Assembly: GCF_048771995.1 (NCBI RefSeq) | Contig: NC_133030.1 | Coordinates: forward strand, 15,591,501 to 15,655,500 | DNA length: 64,000 nucleotides | Source of the DNA: Taeniopygia guttata | Taxonomy: Eukaryota; Chordata; Aves; Passeriformes; Estrildidae | Reading direction: 5' to 3' | Part shown: positions 12,608-24,284 of the stretch, piece after piece | Layout: every line of letters begins with the position of its first letter | Numbering within the stretch: the first letter of the stretch is position 1 | The notes under the pieces: model-generated | The model's input: the letters and a program-made list of their open reading frames with translations, nothing else | What the model was told of the DNA's origin: nothing | Databases searched by the model: none | Translations under genes and position numbers: made by a program

Positions 12608-14849
12608 CTAATACAACTGATATTAATCCCACAAATAATATTTTAGGCAGGATAAAATGCCAGATGTACAACAGAGTAAACAGAATATATGAAATAGAGA
12701 TTTGGAGGCACAATACCCCATTCATTCTATTTTAAGGAACCAAGTCAGCATAGTCAGATAGCATTCACATTCTACATTGATGTGGTCAGACTTCCTTTGT
12801 CATTATGACATTCCTTACTCCTTCCTTTCTGTGCAATTTTCTGCTTGAGGTTTGAAACATCCTTGACTCTAGGTAGTAGACCTAAAACTGCCTGTTCTGA
12901 GATTTGAATTATTTCCAGTAACAACGTCCGTTCTAAGCAAGTTAGAGAGATTAGAAATAGAGCTAGCTGAAAAGGTGAGCTGTGTTTTAGGGGATCTCTT
13001 TTCAAAGGTCTTGACTAGCTCTCCCCTAAACCAGGACTGAATAGGAAGAAAACCAAAATTGAAGAATCAGCTATCTCAGAAAACCAAGAACATCTGCTTT
13101 GATTTTCAATTTGAATAGCAAACTTACAACCTAAAGACACACATGCAAGAAATACAATCAGTGAACAGGGTCTTATTCTATCACCTCTTTGAGAAAGTTT
13201 TGGGGTAAAAACCAGTGAAGAGCCAGTCCTTTTTCCACATACAGGTTTAGCAGGAAGAGGCTTTTTCAAGGACTCTGAAATTCTTACATGAGAGCCCTAG
13301 TACTTATGTAGGTAGTTTGAGAATACAGCTGTAAAGTCTGTAAATCTCAATATTCCCCCATACTCTACTGCTCCAGCTGAGCATGGAGAGGAATAGCACT
13401 CTGTGAGATATTTTCCCTTCCTGTGATACCCTGCATTTTAGTCTAACCCATCTCTGGAAAGAAGCTTCACTGGAAGTTAAATCAATTCCACAGCTTCAAA
13501 TGTGTTTCAAAACCAGCACACATGAAAAGGGGGATAAAGGGGAGCTTCTAATTCTGTATCTTTATGAATACTTATGAAAATATGTGGATCAAAGCCTCTT
13601 CCTCTGCAAGCAAATTTCAAGCCTCCTGTAGGACTCAAAGGAAATGTATTAGAACTCATTTTATATTTCAGTTAGCATAAAGCATTTTTTTCCTAATTTA
13701 CAGGGAACTGCTTCAGAAATAGAGCAAAACAGCCTAAACCAGGCCTTTCTTCTGCTTCCCTTTGCAGGGATATCACTGGAATGCAAGCCATCTGTGTCAT
13801 TACCTTCACAACCAGATCTAGCCTACCTTACACACATGAAAAGTCCATCTGAAGAGAGAAATGACCCCAGGTGAGGCATAACATCCCCAGCTCTTCCTAC
13901 TGAAACAAGCATCAGCCAAGCCGGCACCTGCCAAAGCCGTTTTGACTTCAGTGGTTGATTAAACCGAACACTTGTTCAAACAACTCCAGGTACAACTCTT
14001 CCCAATCTCTGCCATTTCTCCTGGAGGAGCAAATCAGTTGTTAAGGGCCAGGCCACAATGGAGAAATTCCACTTTCAGTACTTGTCTGTAACAAGAAGCT
14101 GTGAACATAAATACTTCTGACCTGATATTCTCCTCCTAAACCCAGAATTGCCCAGAACTCAAGCAGTCACACCCCCTACACCATCCTTTAGCTTTCCCAC
14201 TCCCAAACCTATTAAGAAATTTTGGGAGCAAAAGTAGTTATGTGTACAATGTTTGCTCTGCATACAGGAAAGAGGTGCAGTGGCTACTGAGGTTTGAGCT
14301 TTCAGGTGAAGTTCTTTTTCTAGAGACAGAAGTGGTACCACAACATGACAACCAGAAGAAAAAAATTTTAAAAATAATTAAAAAAAAATAAAAATTCTTT
14401 TTTGGATGTTTGTTAGAAGCAAGAAGGAAATGAAGATAAAAGAAGGTAATTAACCGAGACCAAAGAAACTTCCTCTGCTTAGAAGGAGGGGAATTTCTAC
14501 TGGTAGGAAGAAGCTAGTTATGAAAAACACCTGTACCCATTAAACAATTACTGCTAAAGGAGAACAGAACACTGAATTCTGTTGAGCGAGTACCTCCCAA
14601 CTTTCAAAACCCGGACCCTGAAAAACAAATTATACCAGCAGTTTTGTATTGGCACAAAAAACTAGCGCATCTCCTATTGCACTTACTCAAATATCACACA
14701 ACACCAAAAATTTCAATATATAGCCAAGAATTTCACAAAATTCAAACCAGAGTAACAGCATCCTTTGAATTTTGGTGCACATCAGTCCTTTTTTTTCCAT
14801 ATTCACATCTGAGAAGAGAGAAATAACTAGGTGGGATCTTAAGAGGAAG
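12600..14849. other. Intergenic sequence, nothing recognised
   Basis: About 2.2 kb with only chance frames (for example minus 12772-13269). I see no repeat family or RNA gene. Confidence 0.5.
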
Positions 14850-15080
14850 GGAGTCACTTCCCAGTTCTACCACAGACCTGATGCACTATTTAAACCAGTC
14901 ATTCAGTCTTTGTGCCTTCGATCCCCAGCAGTAAAATCCAGACAACAAATTAATTTATTCTGTTCCTCTACTCATTTGCATGGGTTGTAAATGCTGAAGG
15001 GCAGGGGCCATCACTTATTATGGGTCCATGTAATATCTAATACAATAGAGATCTGAACCCAGCAGGGCCTTTAAGGGCTA
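14850..15080 (+). mobile_element. Ancient CR1/L3-type 3' end (probable)
   Basis: Three blocks appear in the order expected of an old amniote CR1/L3 3' end. First is a 'ttctaccacagacctgatgc' block near 14866. Second is 'cagtctttgtgccttcgat' with 'agtaaaatccaga' near 14906. Third is 'ggttgtaaatgctgaag' with 'gggcaggggccatcactta' and 'aatacaatagagatctgaac' near 14982-15060. In mammals and turtles this reads as 'ttgtaagctctttggggcag' followed by 'accatctcttactatgtg'. The copy is strongly diverged. Confidence 0.5.
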
Positions 15081-15369
15081 GCTCGTGTTTGAAGTACATT
15101 CCAAAATATACTGTTCCATACTAAATATGTCTCCCAAGAGCTTATTACAGTGAAAGCTACGTAAAGATTCATGATCACCGAGTGTAATTTAGTGTCAGAA
15201 ATGAAGGGGTCAAGAAAAGTATCTATAGATAATTGCCTGTCTTCCCTCCTTCCCTACACACATTACCAATAATACAGTGGGGTGGAGATAGAAGGGGAAA
15301 TAAAAGCTACATCTGTCTTTGGTGAATAAATAATAGCCAAAAGCTACTAAGAAATCTCAGTTCTTTAGC

Positions 15370-15680
15370 CCTAAATTGTCTACAAAAATAAAGTTTCCGT
15401 AAATTGGCATTAATGAAGAACAATCTTCTTGTTTTTTGTGACAGGAAGAACCACCTTTTTAAGAGATAAGTACACCACAATCTGGAAATCCTATTAATAA
15501 CATTAGAGTCCTGAACTTTAATGTATTAATGAATGGACGTGCACCCATGCTGTAATCATGGATTTCAGCATTGCCTTTGATGCTTCATTGGTCACAAAGC
15601 TCTTACAAAATGTTTGAAGTGTCTGGCTGTGTAATAATGATTTATAATTCTCTTGAACCAAAGCAAAATTTGCTAGTAAA
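15370..15680. promoter_or_regulatory. Candidate conserved non-coding element
   Basis: This is unique sequence dense in TAAT/ATTA homeodomain-type cores (for example near 15407, 15491, 15524-15531, 15633), with no repeat character. Its look (long unique text, many TF-like cores, no frame) is typical of developmental enhancers in the deserts around SOX genes. This is inference from composition only. Confidence 0.25.
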
Positions 15681-16421
15681 AATCATTTTTGAAATAAAAA
15701 ATAAATTGTGACTGGAGGGTCTGGGTTTGTTTCAAAAAGAGATCACCCACAAGCAGCAAATTATTTAAAAAGCCACTGGTTCTAGTGTTTTGAGATAGGG
15801 AGCATACAACTCAGAATTTCAAAGTAGTGTTAATTAAGATCAGTTTATTAAAATGTCAATCTTTTTAACCAAAAATTCTCTACCATGAATATGAGCTGCA
15901 AGTTCCTTTATGTGCAGCTTTTCATGAAGAAAATTATTTTTCCTCATACTTAACATGCAGCTTTATTCTTTTTCCTCCTCTTACTCTTTTCTCCCATCTC
16001 TTGTTGTTGGGATTTTCCTATAGAATAAATAGTCTTTGTATGATTGTTAGATTACTGCTCCCCCCCTTCCCTCTGCACTATTAGGAAGGTCTCAGAGTTA
16101 CTTACATTAAAACAGCTGAAAAAAAGCCCTTATGAAATATTCTTAAAAGTTTCATGAATTTTCTTTCTCCTTTTTCAGCTCAGTCCAAGACTCACCAGAG
16201 TCAATGAAGAATTTTACTTCAGAAAAATGTGGATCAGGGCCATATATGAAGTTAATTGCTTTGCTTTATTATCATGAGAGTTTCCATTCCAAGATTCTGT
16301 TCTGAAATAGTACAAAGAAAAGGGCTGAACAAGAATTAATCTTACAAGAATAACCAGGAGTTGTATGTCCTTGCCACTCAAAACAGTTCTTTTTGAAAAA
16401 GCATTGAGAAGAACCATCCAA

Positions 16422-16469
<48 letters not shown>

Positions 16470-19229
16470 AACATAAAATTAAACCTGCTAATGAAAAAGG
16501 AATGGACATGGTACAACAGGAGACATCCCTCTGTTCCTCTGAGAAACTTGGAATGCTAACCAGGCAGGAAGAGCAAACAGGGCAGTCTCATTCTATACCA
16601 AAATGACCCTGGAAACCAAACTGTATTGAATTTATTCTGTATTCTCACAGAAATAATACTACCCTTGTCAGCACTTTTGGAGAGAAGAAGGATTCTATCC
16701 TAAGTTGCAGACTGATCTTAGACTTAGACATTAATTCAATTGTGTTTTTAAAAAGTATCCTCAATCGCACATAACTCACACTGGAAATAACCACCTGGAT
16801 TTTTAACTGCAAATTTCCTCACTGTTCCCCCTAAAGTTGTGGGCTTGTGTTTTTAATGTCTGTGATAAGCATTAGGGTTTCTTTCTTAATCTTTGCAAAG
16901 AATTCCTATTTTTTTAAAAATCATTTCAAAGAAAGGTGTATTTCTCAAGGAGATACTGCAAAGCAGAGACAAACAGCAGCGCTTTTACCCATGTCAATAG
17001 CTTCAGAGCTGAACAAGCTCCAGAAATCCAAGCAGAATATCAGGAGATGATCTGTGGCACAGCACAGCCAAAGGAATCCCTATTCCCTGTCGTTGTGAAC
17101 AAGAGTGTTACACCTTCTGTCCTAACTTGTTTATAAATTGTTGGAAAAGTGTTCTAGCATGTACCACCCTAGAGAAAATGATGCCAGGAGGAAAACATTT
17201 CCTAAGACCTCACTAAGCCGAGACAGAAGGAAAACACCTTGCTCCTTGCCAGGACTCAGGATTATCACTGATGTGGGAGAAATACACTTCATATAAACAG
17301 AGAAAACATCATCCTCTTATTCACTTTTGTCTTTTCTCCCTTGACTCTTTGCCTCAAGAAACAGATGAAAGAACAGGATCTCACTGCTTAGTCATATGTT
17401 TATTTCCACCCCCTCTATCACCTACTCTTTCCACTTGTTCCTGTTATTAGCACAAACCCTGAACCTGTCACACAGTTCCCTTGTGGGGACCATACAAACT
17501 CAGGCTGACACTTGTCAGCTCCTCTCCCTATTATAAAACAGCACATGATACTTTGTGCTGGCAGAGGGAACCTTGCTGTTGATCTTGGCAGGGCCCCCAC
17601 TCTCATGAACCAAAGGTGTGCTACGACTTACTAAATTATGTTCTGTCATACAAAGGGGTTTTCCATCTTTTTCATCGGTAAATACAATTTTTTTCACAGT
17701 TTATGGAAAAGCAAGCTCCAGTACACCTGCAACCCTCCACAGTACTGATCACTGACTTCTGTCCCTCACAAAAAATTATTATTAATCAGCAAGGTGAGCC
17801 ATAACACCCTTTTAAGCTTTTTCACCCAAAGGAACAGAAAGATTTAATGAAGTCATAGCCAGATCCATCCCATCAATCAGTAGAATAGTGACCACACTCT
17901 CTTAACCTTCCAAGATCTGACGTACAATTTGATGCAGCAAACATTTTCCCAGTAAACTCCTCATACATCAAGCCTTGAAGCAGGATATTAATATAACTTC
18001 TGGGGGAAGCTATGAAGAGCTATTTCTGGACAAATGAAGAAATCCTTCTAAGGAGTAAGGGAAGAGTCACACTCAGTGCTAATATACTGACTCAAACAGG
18101 TTGCAAAATTGATTCTTAGTACAGCTACAACTATTTTTTCAACTATTGTTTTCAACAAATCAAATTTGAGTGGAGGGTCATCCTCAAAATTACTTCTCTT
18201 CCTCATTTATACACAATGTGTAATATGTAATATATATTTATAGAAATGATTATTATATTTTATACAGCAATATATAATTTATATGATATTATGCATACAA
18301 TATTTTAATTATCTATTAAACATTGGGTATGTTTACCTACAGATATAATTTCATGAAGCAGACTAGAGATGCTTGTATCAAGCTCAGTCAGGACTTTAAT
18401 ATATCCCATTTTCATCTAGAGGCAGATGCATTTAAAAAGTGTACCCAATGTCTTCCTAATCTGTTTGACTACCAAACCTCAACCCCCTTGGCTTTAAATG
18501 ATCTTTACTTTTTGTACATTTATGTAAAATTCTTGTTGCTGTACTTACATTCCATACAGATTAAAATGTGCTTCTTTTGTATTTGTAGCAGGTGCAATAC
18601 CTGTTTCCACACAAATTTCTGGCTTTAATAATGGCTAAAGATAACAGCACAAACTTCTACTCTGCTTTCCATGAAAGAACAAGGACTCTGGCAATCACTG
18701 GCTGATGCAAGGGAATTGATATATGACAGAAGTCACCAGGGAAACAGTCTTGGATCCATCACTGTAAGGAAATACGGTTCTCATTGTTATCCTATCATGT
18801 AAGGAAAATTATATCCCAGATCAGAAGTTGTTTACCTCATCTTCTGACAGGCTGTGCTGGTTTTCTCTTGTAGAAGGAAGAATTCCCTTTCAGCTGATTT
18901 CTTCCAGGTTCCCCTATATGGACCCTGCCCTGTTTGCTTGGGCATAGACAGAACCCAGTGTAAAGTAAATACATTTTCCAAATCTGGTGACTTAGCTTCC
19001 ACTCACTAAAGTCAATGGGGTTCTCGCACAGGAGAAGTTAATTCTTTCCACTTTGAGGCTATACTATTCTTGCAGCCAGTCCAAGGGTTCTTTTTTTTGT
19101 GCAAGAAAGCAGATATGCCTGGCAAAATGCCTTATTAATTCACACTCCAAACCAAACCAAAACACATGAGCTGAAATAATGAATCACTATATGAAAATAT
19201 GTAACCAAATAGCCTAAAGTTGTTTCTGA
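15681..19229. other. Intergenic sequence with long A run
   Basis: No gene is recognised. It holds the 43-base A run listed separately and an AT-rich patch around 18210-18330. Frames such as plus 18323-18628 show no domain. Confidence 0.5.
16425..16467. repeat. Poly(A) run, 43 bases
   Basis: The longest homopolymer in the window. It has no retroposon body or target-site duplication that I can see, so I call it a simple repeat. Confidence 0.93.
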
Positions 19230-19235
19230 AGACAA

Positions 19236-19330
19236 AAAAAGAAACCCAAAAGACCAAGAAAATAACAACAAAACAAACAAAAAACCAAAAACAAACAAAC
19301 CCAACAAACAAAAATAACCCTCACCAAAAG
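19236..19330. repeat. A-rich low-complexity sequence (AAAC/AACCA type)
   Basis: A stretch made mostly of A with scattered C ('aaacaaacaaaaaacc'-like). Several similar tracts occur in the window. Confidence 0.85.
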
Positions 19331-19415
19331 ACCCAATCCAACTAAGCAAATAATACACTTAAAATCTGCAGAAGACAATGCAACACATCTCATCCTCACA
19401 TTATGAGGGGGAAAA

Positions 19416-19507
19416 ACCCCCAAACTAAACATACCACCTAAAAATCTGACAAACATACTAAACCCCCAAACTAAACATACCATGTAAAAATCTGACAAAC
19501 ATACTAA
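19416..19507. repeat. 46-bp tandem duplication
   Basis: Two head-to-tail copies with period 46 (19416-19461 and 19462-19507). Each starts 'acccccaaactaaacata', and I see two mismatches between them (cc against tg). The duplication adjoins the A-rich tract just upstream. Confidence 0.88.
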
Positions 19508-20211
19508 AACTAAGTTTTCTGGTGCTCTTTGCTGCCACTAAAGGTACAAAATTCTACTACTTATCTTCCCAAAGATTTCTTCATAATATAATACATTTTT
19601 GTTAGCTGTACCTACTAATCAATATTCACTCTGCAAAAATTTTAATAACTACTATGAAAAATAAGTTTACTGAGATACAATAATAGTCTAAAGCTTTCTC
19701 ACTGCAACTACCTGCAAGAGACTTAATTTCCATTTGAAACAAACTTCTTGCTAGTCTAAAAGTCGAGGAGTCTGTTTTCTAAAATTAGGGCAGAGCACAA
19801 TTAGATAGTTTGTTATTTAGAAAGTAAAACATACTTAATAAATCCAGACTTAAAATACTTGCTACAATATTCCAATTTGGCAATATTTTAATATTGCAAA
19901 AGATTCTTGGTGTAAACATGAAGTTTTAAGTATAACTGACTTTTCCTTTATATTTATGTTTATTTAAAAATATTTATGAGACTTTTATATATTCATATAC
20001 ATTTATAGGTATAAATATAATAATTTTGTAGATGTATACATGTATAATATTTATATGTCATCAGTATCATATCTCTATGTGCATATAGATATGTATATAC
20101 ACATCATTCATATGTTGGTTATAGAGAAAGAAAATACAGTATCCAAGTCCCTTCTGGTCCTGGTTTAGGAAGAATACTAGATTTTAATCAAATTAATTAA
20201 TAAAGGTAAAA

Positions 20212-20437
20212 GGAAATGGCTTCAAGTTGTTCCGGGGGAGGTTTAGCTTGGACATCAGGAAGAATTTCTTCACTGTAAAGCTGGTTGAACTTCGGAATGT
20301 TCTTCCTTGGAAGATGGAGGGATCATCATCCCTGGAAGTGTTCAGGAAATAGATGAAGGTGCATTCAGTGCCATGGCCTAGTGGGCCTGGTGGTGATCTT
20401 GGAGGTCTTTTCCAACCTTAATGATTCTAAGACCACT
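20212..20437 (+). mobile_element. CR1 LINE 3' end
   Basis: A CR1 3' terminal fragment in plus orientation. It contains 'gacatcaggaagaatttctt', 'cactgtaaagctggttgaac', 'atccctggaagtgttcagga', 'tggtgatcttggaggtct' and the terminal 'aaccttaatgattctaag'. The 'gatcttggaggtcttttcc' ending differs from the copies at 1830 and 11080, so it belongs to another CR1 subfamily. Confidence 0.88.
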
Positions 20438-20674
20438 ATAGTGGGGATATCCCTAATTTTAGTGAAGTATAGCACTGCCATGGCAATCTGAGAACTGCAG
20501 CATTTGTGGAAGCATGAGAGAACAAACCCAAATGAAATCAGATTGAAACACAAACCTTTTTCCCACAAATTTTCCAGTCAATTCAACAGGCTTTCCATAA
20601 GCAGAGCAGCTCTCTCTAAAATCAGAGATGAGCTAGAGGTGCCTTAAAGGTGCTGATATTTCGAAGCCATATAT

Positions 20675-21020
20675 TATGGCAGCAGATTTTTTTTCCAGGC
20701 CCACAAATTTCCCAGGCCTCTCTGGGAAAGGCTGTGAGAAGATCAGAGAAAAGGATGATAAACAATTCTTATCTTTACTTGCTGCACCTGTTGTTGTGAA
20801 CATGTGGAACATGTTATGGAGATTTGTTTACCAAAGGGTGGCTTCTAAATTGGCAGTGGTGATGGTGTTTAGATGGAAGGACCAATTGGGTCCACCTGTA
20901 TCATGACTCTCTAAGGGCAATGGGTTTCTTAATAAGTACAGAATAATAAAGTGATTGATCAGCCTTCTGAGAATCATGGAGTCAATGGTATGTATTACAG
21001 TCTGGGGGCCTGTAGTGACA
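20675..21020 (+). mobile_element. Solo LTR of a class II-like endogenous retrovirus
   Basis: The sequence matches the pattern of songbird ERVK-type LTRs as I remember them. There is a U3 part with 'ggataaacaattcttatct', 'cttgctgcacctgttg' and 'gtttaccaaagggtgg', a polyadenylation signal AATAAA at 20945-20950, then 'cagccttctgagaatcatgg' and a short U5 ending in 'gtgaca'. The length is 346 bases. A possible 6-base duplication 'atatat' flanks it (20669-20674 and 21021-21026), the size usual for this class, although the motif is low in complexity. The first two bases read TA where TG is expected. No internal viral genes are present. Confidence 0.72.
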
Positions 21021-21026
21021 ATATAT

Positions 21027-23883
21027 CACGTAGTTGAGCACCATTAGCCAAGCACAAAGAGATACAGCAAGCAGGATATACTTATCTGAGAAGTGTAATG
21101 CAATTATTTATTGGTCAATAGACTTTGACCCCAGTTTCCTCACTCCTCCTTCCCTTTTAAGATTCTATCCCTTTCCATGATGGCTTTTCCTCTTCTAGAG
21201 CCCTTGAGCTACTAATCACCCTCTCTCAACAATCATGGTTCTGCCTGTATTTTTACCTTTCTTATCTCTTTGCAGATGTTTTTCTGCTTTAGCAGCTGCA
21301 GTCCAGATTAAACAGCTGGACTGCAAGAGCTGGGCCCTGATTCCTTGACATGCAGGCAATTGAAACCACACATACAGGGAAGCTTACAGCTGGAGTTTCA
21401 GGCAGGGCACAAACCATCTCTGACAAGTCCAAGCCTCCAGTATCAAACAGTGTGGAATTTTACTGGTATTTGAACACCAGCATTGTGAAATTAGCTTCTT
21501 GTGTGCAGTAGTTTTCAAAATGGTTTCCACAGTACCATTAAATTCAAGATTTACAATGAAATAACACAATGAAAAAGCATGGTTTTGACTTCTAAACCAT
21601 CTTCCTTGATTGACCAATGATCCGCTGCCTCTGGACTCTGACATCTTAACGGTGTTGGAAATTGAGAAAAAACCAAAATCCTATAATTGTATATTACACC
21701 AATATTTTTCAGGGTTCATCTGATTCTCACTGTTTGTGGAGAACAATGTAATGTTGTAGATTTATACAATTTCAAGAGCTTTCGATTTAATAGAAAAAAA
21801 AAGGAGGTTTGTTGCATAACTGAGACAGTGAAGAGAAGGTTATGAAATTCAAGTATGGGGCCAAAATCAATCCCAGGCAGAAACTGTGAATGAATTAAAT
21901 ACTTCATTCACAAGTCCGTCAATACATTGCTGAATATCAAACTGAGGACACACTAGACAAACCCAGTTTCTCTGTGCATCTCTGAAAAATGAGAAAAATT
22001 TATTTCTCTTTCAAAACAGATATTCTGAGTTATAGTACCGTAATATTTCTTTAATACTTGGATATTCCCAGGTAGAATATATTGGCCTTACATAAGCCAA
22101 AGTATTATTCTATTATTACCCATTTAACACCTAGTTAAACATTACTTAACCCACTGGCATGAACCCAATACATCCCCATTAAGTTAAATATTGCTGGTGC
22201 ACTATTGTTTAAATTAAGCCCTAGTCTAAGCAGCAGTAAATGTCATTCACTGTCATTAGGGTAAATTGGTTCCCTGGGCAACATACTGGGAGTGCAGGTG
22301 TCCTGATTACACGGGTCCTCATTAAATACTGTACACTATTTCTTCAAAAATGGAACTCAAGCTGATTGTGAGAAAAAGCCTCCACTCTTCCTTTCTGCAG
22401 CAAGGGAGAATGCACAAACACAACCAGCAGAATGTACATGCACCCACCTCCCCGCAGCAATTCCTGGATCCTGCGGCACAACAACGTTTGCCAGTCGCAT
22501 CCTGGTTTAGTCGCAGGCCCTGAGCACAGAAGAAGCTCTGCCCAGATAGGGATCTACAAGAGAACAAGGGACTGCTGAAGCCAGACAGCTCTTGATGTGA
22601 CTGAAACCTTGAAGCAGATAAGGCTCTGCACAGATGGAAGTACTGCTCCTATAGTAAATTGCGGGACCAGAGCTTGAGATGATAATCACTTGCTATTTAT
22701 CAAGTATTGTGTCTTCTGTGAGGACCCTAGCATACCTCAGGGGGCTAAATAATAATGAGATATACTGTGTCTCACACACCTGAAGTATTGCAGATCAGCT
22801 GCGATAACACATTCATGTTCTTATTTAATTTTTCAGTTACTAATGTGACCAAATAGCCTAAAGTGTATTAGTTGATTAACCATAAAACCCCCCAGATTTA
22901 CAAAAATATGCTACTTTTCTTTTCTATTTAAAAGAAACAGAGGCTTTGAAATACTAACTTAAGTATTCTTATTTCTGTTCAATAGGGGATTCATGCACTG
23001 GAAGAGTTAAGTGATGGTAGTGCTGAGAGTCAGATGAACTGCTCCTGTTAGCAACTCCTTTATGGAGCTGAAAGACAGCTGGTGATCCTTGCCTTGGGGT
23101 TAGCAATTCAATATCTATTTCAGGGGTATTTTTCTCAGCAGTGTGAACCTTATACATCATTTACATAATGCAACACACTTGCATTCTTCTGCTGGGCTTC
23201 AGAATTTAGATTAGTAACAGAAACATCAGTTACACTGGTTAAACAATATAGATGTCATCCATTAAAATATTAGTTTTACTCATTGTCCCAGTGCAACCTT
23301 TTAAATAGAACATTTTCAGCCTGGAGATAGAGTTCCTTCCACACAGACCTTTCTAATAAAATTATATATAGACTGAATGGTAGAGGTTTATTGATTCTAC
23401 CTTCTATTGGTAATGAAAAACAAAGCAATTCATTCTATGTAACCTACAGCAAAACAAGAACATTATGATTTTAAAATGGGGCTATGCAAAAGCATTGAAG
23501 ATTCGTATGTTAAGAATCATCTGCAGAAACTGAAATGAAAAACGGGACCATACAGAGAATGAAAGCATTGAATAGGAGGAAAGCATTGCACTAGAACAAG
23601 CTCTCTAGCTGTATGAACGTGCGCGCATGCATGGAGGAGGAGGAAGCTAGAACAGCTTCATTTGACATTCCTGAGTCTCACAGAGCAGCAAGAACCCTCT
23701 GAGGCATCAAAGTGATGCTCTACTCTGACTCTGTTTCTCTTAACTGACAAGGCCAATAGGCAGCACATTTCTAACAAAAATATGGTCAAACTTACTCAAT
23801 AATTTAACTAGAATCTTGGCTAGAGAGATTGGAAGGTGACTGCCAGGAGTAGGTTTGAATGAATTCCTCTGTACTTTGAGCAC
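21027..23883. other. Intergenic sequence
   Basis: No gene is recognised. A CpG-dense alternating purine-pyrimidine stretch lies at 23617-23633 and is discussed under the findings. Confidence 0.5.
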
Positions 23884-23888
23884 ATACA

Positions 23889-24279
23889 TGTAAGCAAGCA
23901 CATTTCTCTCCCTCTCAGGATTTTTCATAGAGGTACACAGAGAGAAATGAAAGAGAAAACAATTTCTATTTCTACTCCTTGTTTTTTCTATGTGGAATGT
24001 GTTTGGAGAATTATTTACTTGGAGTGAGTGCTTGATTGGATTCTGGTGAGGATTGTTTGAGCCTGATGGCCAAACCAATCCACCTGTGGCTGGACTCTCG
24101 GGAGAGGGTCACGAGTTGTGAGAGAGTTAGAGTCAAAGAAAGTAGTATGTAGTTTTAGTATCCTCCTTTTATATAGTATATTAATGTATCTTAGCATAGT
24201 TACAATAAAGAAATAATTCAGCCTTCTGAATTGAGTCAGACATCGTCATTTCTTCCCATTGGGTTCGCCTGCATTTACA
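23889..24279 (+). mobile_element. Solo LTR of a songbird-type endogenous retrovirus
   Basis: A 391-base LTR bounded by TG at 23889 and CA at 24278-24279. It is flanked by a perfect 5-base direct repeat 'ataca' (23884-23888 and 24280-24284), as expected for a target-site duplication. Inside are 'ggatttttcatagaggt', 'gccaaaccaatccacctgtg' and 'ctggactctcgggagag'. AATAAA follows at 24204-24209, then 'ttcagccttctgaattgagt' leading into a short U5. No internal viral sequence remains, so this is a solo LTR left by recombination. The antisense frames over it are not genes. Confidence 0.8.
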
Positions 24280-24284
24280 ATACA

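Noticed and set aside
16214..16559. Frames with long Lys or Phe runs
   Set aside because: They are translations of the 43-base A run.
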